Shown piece by piece: positions 33,501 through 44,115 of a DNA stretch of 64,000 nt. The notes under the pieces were generated by a model. It made no database searches and was not told the DNA's origin. It worked only from the letters and a program-made list of their open reading frames with translations. Positions within the stretch are counted from its first letter, which is position 1; the number at the start of each line of letters is the position of its first letter. The stretch comes from Echinococcus granulosus (taxonomy: Eukaryota; Platyhelminthes; Cestoda; Cyclophyllidea; Taeniidae). Position numbers and translations under genes: made by a program. The DNA lies in assembly GCF_000524195.1 (NCBI RefSeq), contig NW_020170493.1, positions 46,113 to 110,112 of the forward strand. The letters run 5' to 3'.

Positions 33501-36500
33501 CTTCGCATTAGACGAGATTTTATGCGAGACAAGGTGCCGCATTATTGAGCAATAGGGAATAGAGAAGAAATGGACTTAAGCACACCACTTCACGGCATTC
33601 TTTATCAAGGCGGGACACAGAAAAGATGAAGCTCAGAGTAACATCCTAGATAAATCACTGAATTTGAGTGGGGAAGACCTCCCACTCTGGTGCAAAAGCC
33701 ATCCACAGGAGTGGATGAAAAGAAGGAGCTACAAACAGCACTGAGGGGACGGTGGCAGAAACAAAGAAAAAAGCTTAGGCTTTTCAACCTCCATTCCTGT
33801 CTCATTTTTGCCTACAAGCGTGCATTCGACTTCAAATCTAAGTATTCGGAGCCAATGGCATCGAGGAAATGAGGATGAGGCAGCGTCCTCCTCTCTCTTT
33901 CACTCTTCCTTCCTTCCTCCTTCCTCGAGGTGGCGTATGAGCCCCTCGCATAGGTGACTTTTGCGGCAAGAGGTCTCGCGGTGTGCTTTCTTCCAACCAA
34001 ATGGCTAGCCCTGCCTATTTCTCAGGAAAAAATTTTCTTGCGCACATTAGAGTTGCGCCGAGTAGATCAATCGGTCTCAGCACACCCACAGGCACACAAA
34101 AAACAGCCACAATCTTGTGGGGATGAGGGTGTAGGCGGTGTACATGGAAGCCAACAGATTCACTACCACACAAGTTAGAGATCACAACAGCTTGTTCTTC
34201 ACACGCTAATCTCGAATTAGCGGTAAATGGAGCACACCCAAACATCTATCCCATCTTCTTCATAAAATTTGACAAGAAGTGAGTTTTTAAGGCTGTGGGA
34301 CCGAGTTTAGCTTGAGTTGTGGCGCAGAGGGGTACAAATCTCATCATACATCATGTTCATTCATCCCGAGTCACTACAAACTCCAAGACGTCATTCAAAC
34401 GAGCGGAATAAACTTTTAAATTGCCTGAGATAGAAGGACACGTCATTAGCCCTGTCGATCACTCGTACGTCGGCCTCCGAGAAGTACGACCCCTTCGGTA
34501 GCCTTAAAAAGTCACCGGAGTGGTTACTTCATCCTACGGACAAAAACGATCTGGGCAAATAAAATGAGCAATTTTTTGGAGGGTCGCAAAAAAACCCACA
34601 AAATCAGGCATGAAATAACAAAGTCCAAAGGAAGCGTTTAGAACTTTCCAAAATGCTACAAGTGTCCCGTGTTTAAATTAACTACCGAGTACCAAATCAG
34701 CCCGCGTGGTTTGAAAAAATCTGGCGCGGTTTTCGATGTACCTTGGCTACACCAAAACACCTCTCCACTTTACGAACCGAGTTGAACAGGATTTGAAAGC
34801 TCGAGAAGTTCACTTCACGTCAGAGGAGGAGGAGAAGGAGGAGGAGGAGGAAACGCCTTTCACAGTAGCAGAACAAATCAATTCAGGCAGACCCGCCGCT
34901 TCGTAACGATTGAAAATGAGGTGAGATGAAATATTCGGTTTGCACCCACATTAAGTGGGAGGAAGGAGGTGAAGTGGAAGCTGCTAGGCAAGTGAGGTTC
35001 CACCCACACACTCAAACAAAGGTATTTGGCAACCTTATAAACTCATGACCTGTCAAATTGACACAATCAATCAACCTGAGAGTGCATCCTTAGGAAAGAA
35101 AATGAGGTTAGCCTAACCAACTGATTGTTTTAACCACGAGGAGGTGGCTAGAAGAAATTGCTCTCAACAGTCAGAGGATCTTCCGCAATGTGAATTTAAG
35201 ACAGGTGGAAAAAAGGCGGAAGGAAAGTGAGGGGAGACATCTATCCTCGTGCATGGTGACGTTTCTTTGGCTAACAATAGACAAGCTGAATACGTGACTA
35301 CGACAAACTTGCAACCTCGTCTATAGCCTGATCAGGCGAGGCTACGTTGTGAGGCTAAAAAGATGACAATTTGAACTTCTCGGCCAAGACAGAAAAAAAT
35401 GTCCCATTGCCCAAATATAGCGCCGATTGGCAAAAAAGGGAGTATCTGATGTTGACTTGATTCTGGTGATCCGCTCACGCCACACGTCTCGGTCTTGCGA
35501 ACAATTAAGAGGTTCCAATAAAGAATATCATGGTGTCACATATATGCGACGTTGATAACGAAAGCATAAAATCCTGCGCTTCGCGCTGTGCACTTTCTAT
35601 TGTCGCAACAGGTTACAATCCGAGTGATCTCATCTCCTATATCAGTGGGTTACGGGTTCCATCAGAGGCATATTATGGGCCGGAACTCACAAAATGCTGG
35701 TGAACTGAACGGAATGGAACAGAATGGGCAGAAATGTGTGCCAAAATTGAATAAACACATCAGTTTAATGTTGCATACATTCCTCCGCACACTTTGTGTC
35801 TGATAAGTGGAGTGGGGGCCACATATGATGATTTACAACAAAAGGGAGAAGGTTAGAACCAGGTGACACCCGCACAGGAAGTATGCATTCTTCTTCTTTT
35901 TCCCTTTTTTCTTTCAAACAGCAGGTAAATTACCTTTCCATGTAACCTGTTGGTACGGGGAGAAATGCCTGCGTCAAAGCAGGACTTCTTCAACGGCAAT
36001 GATACCACGGCGGTGCTGCACACACGCACGGTTGGCTGACAAGTGTCTTCAATCGCAGATTACCACCCTGCCGAGACTGTACCATTCCATTTCAGGTGCA
36101 CGTGTTCCTGCCTACATCGCTGCAGGAGTGTGTGACCACGAGGGCGAATTCAACAACTCGTGGTCATTGGCATCGCCTGTCAGCAGCCCGCCAATAACCT
36201 CCTGCTCCTCACAGAAAAGACTTTAAACACATCAGCTCGGATACAACAAGACATCTGATCCGCTGAACAGTGTAACCGCTTCAAAGACGGTCGATCCTAC
36301 ATCTCGTCAGCTCCGTCAGCCAGGCAGTCCTGTGAATTGTTCCTTCACACACTTGCTTACCACTACTGCTCCTGAACGCCTGACAGCCATGCAACCACCC
36401 GCCATGGAACGAAAGTGTGCAAGACATACATCCCTTCTCTGTGCTATTCAAAGGTCAGCATTCCAGCACACACGTCGGCGTGAATGAGGCTGCACTAGGA

Positions 36501-39500
36501 CGGTTCTGCACCAACAGATAAATCATTCTACCAACAGGAGATTAGGCGCAAAATTGCTTAATCTCTCCGTCCTTTCAAAACCCAAAAAGTCACAGTTTGA
36601 CCTGAACACAAACTCGCAGAGACCTTGACAAAACTCCATTTGTAATAACCAAGACCCTGCCTGCACATCATTAGACGTTGTTAGACGATGTGTAGGTCTG
36701 GCATGGATGCACTTCCAGAAGCCACAGAAACAACTCCTACATGACCTGGCCATAGGAGAGTGTGGTTATAAAAAGGGAAAAGCCTGCAGACAGAAGAAAA
36801 TGAAGGAAGTTTATGCATCTAGTTTCAATTCCACTTCCCTATCCACTTAAATAAGAGAATGTAAGTCGTGAAAGCAAATGGCGGGCCCCCACCCCGCCTC
36901 TTCACCGCTCAACCCCAGTTTAACCAGGCCTTTCAACTCCCAGCGCAGGCGGTAGTTAAATCCGACCGATCCCTAGAAATCGGCCATGACTTTGAAGGAG
37001 GAGGGTTAGGTGGGCGATTTGATTAAACTCAACCAGCACTTTTTTGCCTTCCACTTCAAAGGCTTTCTCGTTAACCTAATTCGCTCAAAAAAGGACGGAT
37101 TATATTTTGTACAAATGCAACGATCGTTCAAGCCCGAGCACATCGACATCAGGCAGTGGAGCTAGTAGGTAGTAATGTTGCGTTTCAGTGTGGCACAGTC
37201 CATCAGTTTCCCACGACGTCGTGGCTCACTTTCTGGTGGAGGCCTGAGAACACATGCATGAAGGCAGGCATGTACAAGCAGGAGAACGAAGGAGAGGAAA
37301 AAAAAGGCGAGTGAGTGAGGGAGAAAGGGATGAGACTACGTAATCCAGAGCCACCAAAATGCTCATTTAACCGTGTGCAAACAATTGGAGCTGTTTCATT
37401 GGCAGAGCAGAGGTCTGAAGGTCATTTCGGTGCGTTCTTCCTCACCACAGGACGGCAAAGCCTGGATCACAACAGACCTTAATGAGATACTTGAATACGC
37501 AGGCAGGAGAGATCAGGAAGCTACCTACGTGAAGAAGGTTGAGTGGTCATCCTATCCCCCCTCCCACCACCAATCGGAGGGAGGGGAGGGGGAAAGTGGA
37601 AAAAAAGGCACTTCTTCAAGAGCGCCCCCATTCGTGCGATTAATCACAAAATGGATCCAATCTCATTCTTGTTCCCCTAAACGATAAACAAACGTGCTGC
37701 AAATTCCACTTCTGTTTGCAGAAGTCGAGAGGAAAAAAAGCGACTTCCACTCCTACGTCACTTTTACTTACCAAGTGCCTAGTCGTCTTCGCATTTGGGT
37801 GTTCAGTGCCATTGACAAGTAAAGGTAGTAGTTACTACTTGGAGGGTGAAAAAAAAAGCCAAATGTGGAGAGAATTCGGATGAGGCAGCATCCCTCTCTA
37901 CGTCGTTAAGTGGAGGCAAACAAATGGCTAGTCCTGTCTACTGCTGAAGAGAAAATTCTTCCTGCACACATTCGAGATTCATCGAACAGATCAGATCGGT
38001 CGGTCTCAACCCTTATTATTCTTTGGCGTTCGAAAAATTTCACCTGCAGCGCACCAAAGTATTGTCGTCAAGGTATAAAGTGCCGCCTAATGAGTGAACA
38101 GTTCAGGACTAAGGAATGGTATGTTCAACTACTGATCACAAATAGGGCAATCAGTTAGCAAAAAGTCTACAAAGAGTTTGCTTTAAGTACAGTGAAGGAA
38201 GTGAAGAACAAAATGGCAGGTTTTAGAGCGCCATGCATTCGCGCCTTCCCCAAGTGCGCCAATCTTGATGTATTCCAACCAATAGGAACGCAGGATTGTT
38301 CATCATCGGCCCCTGATTCTGACACATTGCCAAAGATCGGATCACGCCCATCTCTGGGCTGCAAATTCAGTCGCCTATGCATCACAGCCTCTTCTAGAAG
38401 CAACTTCAACCTAGATAAGCTTCAAGCACACTAGAATGCCATATCAACAGACCGGCACATATTCATCAACAATTGGTGGGTTGCAGGAAGCTTCCTTCTA
38501 ACGCTTGGATAGACTTGACATGCTTTAGCATTCGTAGGGAGCATAAAAACTTTAAAAGAGGCCTCAAAGAAGGCTTCAGTCCAGATAAATTAACTAATTC
38601 TGCAGAGACACCACTGAAGGTCAACTTCCGCACATTCTAATGAATTATTTCAAAGAGTGAATGAAGCATCAAATGTAAGAACCTGACATCTGCCCACCTT
38701 CCACGTTATTACAGGGATACAAGAGTAGCCCCAAAAGGCACACTTTTACTTCCACCGAGTGTTCTCATGAGGCAATTTTGACTGAGGGGGTGTGCCTACA
38801 GCAGAATCTTGTCTGCCTCCCAAACACCTCAGTTGCAGTACACTTGACTATCAAAAAAAAAAATTCTTCCATTAAAAACGCATTTGAAATGAATTCACAT
38901 GCACAAGCCCACTTCGACTAGCATCACACAATGTGAGGTGGTGCACTTCATGGGGCAGGAAGTCTTCACGTAAAGTATGGCGAAAAGGAGGAGGAAGGCG
39001 AAACAAAACAGACATTTTGATGCAGCTGTGTGAATATTTAGGCAGTGTGTATCCACATCACACACGCAAACACACACACACATGTCATTCACTGGTACCA
39101 CGCACACCGTGATTGTTGTGCTATCATCCGCATCCATGGGTTAAATCGTTCACGTGCTTTTCGTAAATTCACTGATCGGCCTAGTGTAAATGCAAACACT
39201 GCGCAAACATTCAATTCAAAAAGGTGGTAAAAGAAAACATTTTATGGGACAATTTGCCCCACAGTTACTTAAATGGAGAATTGTCAGTAGTGTATAAGAT
39301 TGCCTTAATCCTCTCCGTCCCAAAACAAACACAACCTAAATGCAAGTGAATCTCGAGAAAAAAGTTTTATTTCTCATGTAAAACAATCGGTTTAGGCATT
39401 ACGATATGGTGTAGGTTGAAACATAGGCAATGAGAATGTTGGAGAAAATCGACTACAACAGCAGTGCCGAAGTGGGAATTCCATCAGCATTTAAACAATA

Positions 39501-41917
39501 AAGGTAAAATACTCCAAATTTATTTACTCTTAAGCTTAGTCAATCAGTCTGCGACATGATTTGATACAAATAGCTATTTTAAACTGATAAACAAATGATG
39601 TCACATATACGTGACGCTGGCAGCTACACCATTAAATGACACCACTTTCGGTAGATTAGTTGTTGACCAGCCCACTGAATACGTTAGCCCTGGTATTGTA
39701 ACAGACCACACACGTCAAACACCACAAATGACGTGGGATAAAAGCACTTCAAGTTTATAAGTAGTATGCAGTAGTAAATAGGCGAGCGCATGTATGTCCA
39801 GAGGGTAGCCCAGCGAAATTATCCCCACTCTTGTCAAACTGAATAACCAATCAGAGGTGGTATGTGTGTGTGTGTATGATGAGGACAAGTCAAATCACAC
39901 GCATAGCGGATGCGCCCTCGTGAAGTGCAACCCCCAAAACACATGCGCATAGCATTAAGTGTGAATCCAACATCAGTGAAGATGAGACTAATCGGAGGTT
40001 TAGTTGAGGTAAATTCTTTTTCAGGTTTTCATCCAAATATGGAACCACTGAAAAATCACACCTTCGAAGAGGTGGTTCGAGGCTGAGATGTCAGTAGTGG
40101 GGGAAGTCAAATCTTGAGAGACTGTACCCACAACCTTAGCCCTAATGGCCTTTAGTGATTTGAAAAAGGTAAAATAACGCAAGAAAGTCATGCTGCCGCA
40201 GTGTGAAAATTTCAGTGAGTCCACAGAATGGATGGACATCTGATGACAGAACAAGGAAGGAGCTGTAACCTACCGCCATCGACCTAACCACCAAAGGGGA
40301 GTAAAGAAAGGTGCTTCCGGCGTCAAATAAAACAGCTCTCAATGTGATCCCAAAAAAAATTACAGTTGGCCGAGATAGACACCTGTGTGACCATGCACGT
40401 GTGCCAACTGTGGCCACAGCGTTGTCGGTAAACACGTAGGTGCGGAGCGATGCTAGGTGTCAGGGCACCAGACTTTGGTCAATCCTAGAAAGAAGTGCGG
40501 GTAGTCAATCCGACAATGACCTGTGCGTGCAGAAGAAAGCAGAATCAACAGATCCGTTTAACACACGCAGTGGTGCAACCGATTTGCTTGAAGATGATAA
40601 ACAGCTCAATAATGTATGGGTAAAATTGTGGCATCACGTGTGTGTGTATGTAACGCTGGAAGCGTTTATATTAGGAAGCTTTATGCATAACTGAATAAAT
40701 TTAGGCTTTCGCAGCCCGGTAAAGAGTAGCGATGTTGCAGAGTCACTGGAAAAAAAGCAATAACAACAACAACAACCGAGAATAAGACGGGAGAGTGCAC
40801 AGTTCGACACTCATGTGAGACAAAGTCTAAGGTCTACTGCGAATGAATCACCCATACTTCAAACTGCAAGATGTGCACTTTTAAGAAAGGGGAAGTGAAG
40901 TTTGTGTTAGGCCTACAAAATGAACAAAAAACATATATGGATTCGTGGACAACACCTTTAGGCCAGAAGTATGTCTAAAATGCCAAAGTAACTTTTACTT
41001 TACTGCGCACCGATGACCTTATTATCTCATCAAACGGTAAAACCTAATTAAGGTCTGCAAGGTTACATGCAAATGCAAGCGTTCTTCTTAAGTAGAAAAG
41101 TATATGCAGAAAAAACCAAAGAAAATATTTTTTGCCTCGAAATAAGCTAATAAAGGGATAATTAGCTAAGTTTGCAGAATATTGAAGTAAATTGGACGCA
41201 CCACGGTAATTCCGATTGCTTTGGTACTGATGGTATTTTTGACATTTACCCCTCCCTCCAGAGCGGTCGATTTCAACATGGCGAACATATTCCGAGCTGT
41301 TGTTACCACTGCCCCTTCCGCAGCCTCCGCGGCCTTTTGGACAATTATTGGCGAAGTGTGGTTGGGAATTGTAATTAGTGTCCTGATGAAGACGCGACCT
41401 AACGCAGCAAAAATTTTCACTCATATTGATAAAAAGTGCACTTCTTTGTTCTAATGCCACCTACAAGCTTTTTGATAAGTTGTATCCAATGCTGGTACTA
41501 CCGCCACCGCCACCACCCCGGGATCGGTAATTTTGTCTCGGCTGCTGGAAGGAATTACCATAAGCAGTAAAATAATTTTTTGAGCTAAACATGTGCAAAG
41601 AAACGCATTGACACACCTTCCCTCTGCAATTTCCACCATCATATGTACCATTGCGATTTAAGGGAACATCCTGTCGAGAAATTGTAATCTAAGTAAAAAA
41701 TTCAAACATTAAATACAAATACCCGTATTTGCGAAGGAAGAATGGAGCTACCAGTTTCAACAGCGCGTCTCCTGTCCAATTCAACTTCCTGTGGATAAAA
41801 AATAACAAAGCGAATTATTGTTACCCTATGCCGATTTTCTAGGCGAGCATTTATCTCGCGGATTGCAGCAATACGCTCGTTCAATTTCGTGTCTTGTCTG
41901 TTATTTCTATTCGCCAT
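29930..41917 (-). CDS. CCDC9-like coiled-coil, RG-rich protein, split gene
   Basis: Seven exons join in frame: 41825-41917, 41723-41788, 41617-41670, 41465-41544, 41202-41398, 32587-32979 and 29930 (or 29971)-30507. Read to the stop at 29930 they give about 486 residues. Residues 1-45 are a charged coiled coil (TKLNERIAAIREINARLE) that resembles the N-terminus of CCDC9-family proteins, which associate with RNA and the exon-junction complex. Then come Gly/Arg-rich parts (RSRGGGGGGS, KGRGGCGRGSG), a Gln/Tyr patch, a second RGGGGGGSGGGF segment, a Pro-rich stretch, and an acidic C-terminal part (EDDDEDDGYIDD). First five exons are compact, with introns of 36-72 bp; intron 5 spans about 8.2 kb, so missed exons there are possible. 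A good donor (C|GTAAGT, 29970) before the stop means the gene may continue further. The CCDC9 link is by eye on the first 45 residues only. Confidence 0.6.
31401..31454 (+). repeat. ATG/AGG trinucleotide microsatellite
   Basis: A run of about six GAT/ATG units changes into about eleven AGG units. It lies within intron 6 of the minus-strand CCDC9-like gene. Confidence 0.9.
32587..32979 (-). CDS. CCDC9-like gene, exon 6 (Gln, Gly and Pro-rich)
   Basis: A 393-base exon entered after one base of a Gly codon and left after one base (A|GTAAGT). It begins PRNGQQYHYQQAQQQQ, then carries SMPSLDPWNLPQ, a poly-Gly/Arg segment and a Pro-rich stretch (VPPPPPAFPPPSP). The entry phase matches exon 5 exactly and the composition is alike, which supports one gene despite the 8.2 kb gap. 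Confidence 0.65.
33871..34080 (+). repeat. Diverged dispersed repeat, family B copy 1
   Basis: Shares with 37878-38010 the block GATGAGGCAGC(G/A)TCC, then CAAATGGCTAG(C/T)CCTG(C/T)CTA, a TTCTT(G/C)CxCACATT block, and GATCxxTCGGTCTCA, all in order and orientation. The central 90 bases are roughly three-quarters identical by eye. The type of element is unknown. Confidence 0.5.
34823..34852 (+). repeat. GGA trinucleotide microsatellite
   Basis: About ten AGG/GGA units with one AGA variant. Confidence 0.85.
35535..35551. repeat. 17-bp near-palindrome, copy 1
   Basis: Sequence GTCACATATATGCGACG. It matches the consensus GTCACRTATRYGYGACG shared with 39600-39616 and 62827-62843. The flanks of the three copies do not align, so it is a separate motif rather than part of a long repeat. 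Confidence 0.55.
37878..38010 (+). repeat. Diverged dispersed repeat, family B copy 2
   Basis: Direct copy of 33871-34080 with the same block order and a shorter internal spacing. Confidence 0.5.
39600..39616. repeat. 17-bp near-palindrome, copy 2
   Basis: Sequence GTCACATATACGTGACG, with GTCAC and GTGAC arms around ATATAC. Same consensus as at 35535 and 62827. Confidence 0.55.
41202..41917 (-). CDS. CCDC9-like gene, exons 1-5
   Basis: Start ATG at 41917; MANRNNRQ precedes the coiled coil. Junctions are phase 0, 0, 0, then phase 2 (TT|G) and phase 1 out (G at 41202). All sites are GT-AG, with donors GTAACA, GTATTT, GTGTGT, GTAGGT and GTGCGT. Exon 4 uses the acceptor after CCTTCCAG (41545); an upstream AG would shift the frame unless the donor also moves. 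Exon 4 would stop at TAG if the GTAGGT donor at 41464 is not used, giving a protein of about 98 residues, a possible short isoform. Confidence 0.65.
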
Positions 41918-44115
41918 TATTCTACTTATGTGTATGTATACCCGATTCAGATAAGGACCCCCAAACCACAAAAAACCACAGGCATCTAGGCCAAGCCCAG
42001 TGGCTTTATAACGCACTACAGATAACCCGAGGGCAAACTTTAAGCCTAGCGCACTTACAACTCAAGGTTAAAAATGACACGTTCAAAAAAAATTGACAAA
42101 ATCAAGTAAATTAAAAAGTTAATTCGGCATAATAAAGCAGTTTTAATTAAAATAAAGCCAAAAAACGTGCACAATATTTCGACGAAGTTGGTTCTTCCTA
42201 AGTCAGTGTGTTTATCTGATGACTAGCTAAAACTTATTTTGACTGTTTAAATATCACTTATCTAAAAAAGTTCCTTTTATGACATTTCTATTATCTAACC
42301 TGCTTTAACCACGTTATTCTCTCTCTGATTTAAGGACCAATATTTGCACAAATTAGTCTGTCATCTTATAAATATTTTGCTTTGTCTGCTAATTTTAGAG
42401 TCGAGACAATTCATTCTATTATAGGAGAGCCTACGACCTACTTGCGCGTAGGAGGCCTGGGAAGCCGCTAATGTGGTCAGACGGAAGTACAGCCCACGTC
42501 GACTGAAGGGCCCAATTTAGTTCCATATCCAATTAAAAATATACAAGCTCACTGAGAATTCATTACTTAGTAAAGAAGCTTTTGTCTAAGCGGAGAATTT
42601 GTCTTCACTTATCACTGATGACTTGTTTGGCATATATCCGAAGATTGAGTATCAAGCTTTTGTTGTAGATGTTTGCATGCGTGTCAAAATTTTCTCATGA
42701 AATCCCACTAATAACTGCGATGCAGCACCACGTTTCAGGTGAATTTGCAAATTTATTTATGGTCAGTCCCTCAGTCTTCTTTTTTGTGAAGAATTTTGTT
42801 GCAGCCTTCATGGACTGATGTGTGGACTCGGCTTTTGCGAGGAAAGTGGGTCTCCGCTTGCCCCTATGCGTACTGGTCCATCAGTGCTCCCGCTTTTTAG
42901 GAGTCCCCAAGGCCTGAAGCACTAGCGAAGCGTCCAAATAAGTGTGCGTAATCGTTCAAGTGCAATCTTTTATGTGCTTTGCCATCTGTTTTACCTGCCA
43001 CAATTCTGCATGTCTCTGGCTCATTTCTTCGAGTATCGTCTCCGCACCACCATCCTGACCAGACCCTCGCGTTCCTAATTCCATCGATTACATTCCACCA
43101 GCTACAATTGCTGCCGCATCAAACCACATCTCTTATCCCAATGTCGAGTAACGCAGCCTTGCTCAACTTTAGCAGCATATCTCCTGACGACTTTCTCCAT
43201 TACTTCAGTTGTATTGCATCCGTTTATGGAGATATCACCTTCAGATTCGCCTTTTCACTGGATCGTGGCCCCTCTTCCTTGATAATCTTCCTGATTTCAT
43301 GAAACCTGCGCATTGCAGCAGCCTACTATAGGCGGACGCTCCCTTCTAAAAGAAATCCATCCGTAATGGGAGCTTCTCCGTATTGAGCCCTTCAATGGAA
43401 AGTAGCCAATGCGACCTTTCTTATTTGCATGTAACCTGCGCTCTGCATCAACGTAACTGATGAGGTAGGGGCAAATACTGACATCCGCGATCCACTCCGG
43501 ATTGTGCCGTCGTGATGCACTTCGGACATCGGAACCCCCCACTTTGGGAGATTTTGCTACCTAATGCTGCAGAAATCAGTTAACTACGAACAGATTGCAA
43601 GGTACTTAACGTGACAAGTGAGCAGTGAAGAACCACTTTTCCGATGGGCACCTTTGAAATGCCAGACATCATCCGCTTGTAGGAAGCTACCTCCTCTTTT
43701 GCCTACTGAAAAACTTATCAGTAGTGCAACAACTAGGCGAACGTACCGACGGATTCACGGGTAGGCGGGTGGAAGGAGCCGAGTTGGATGCATGAATCCA
43801 CGGCGGCTGGGAAAGTGACTTTTGTCAGTAGTGGACGCATAAAAGGAAAATCCAATCGAGCTCCAGCAGTTGAGATAAAACCCAGCTACAAATTCAAGGA
43901 CAGTAATCGACAATCTGTCTCCCCCTTTCCTTCGCCTTCAGGAATCAGAAAGTTGGCATTAACACATAAAGTACTGCGTCCAGTTAAATAGTAAAAAGTC
44001 GGGACACTTACACACACACACACACACACACACACGAATTTGTACAGAGCACTAAAAGGAGGACGAAAATCACTGGGAGTACAAAAAGCGTCTCAAGGGG
44101 AACGGATTAAAGACG
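41918..44115. other. Region between two minus-strand genes, no gene recognised
   Basis: Holds the 3' flank of the CM1-protein gene and the upstream region of the CCDC9-like gene. It contains a (CA)n run and overlapping ORFs at 42979-43302 (plus) and 43297-43542 (minus), which are without a match or splice context. A short stem (CTACG...CGTAG) lies near 42430-42451. A decayed mobile element is possible but not shown. Confidence 0.4.
44011..44035 (+). repeat. CA dinucleotide microsatellite
   Basis: Twelve and a half uninterrupted CA units, about 80 bases downstream of the stop of the minus-strand CM1-protein gene. Confidence 0.9.

Larger units (their letters stand above)
32980..41201. other. 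8.2 kb apparent intron of the CCDC9-like gene, repeat-rich
   Basis: No coding exon on either strand is convincing. It holds two copies of a diverged repeat (33871-34080, 37878-38010), purine-rich microsatellite at 34823-34852, two of the three copies of a 17-bp near-palindrome (35535 and 39600) and A/T-rich unique DNA. Short ORFs such as 36523-36753 and 38167-38409 minus have no recognisable homology and no matching splice phase. Confidence 0.4.

Noticed and set aside
43455..43480. CTGATGAG, as in a hammerhead ribozyme core
   Set aside because: No GAAA partner or matching stems at the right spacing.
42979..43542. Possible reverse-transcriptase remnant
   Set aside because: Both strands have an open frame but neither shows reverse-transcriptase motifs; kept as unassigned DNA.
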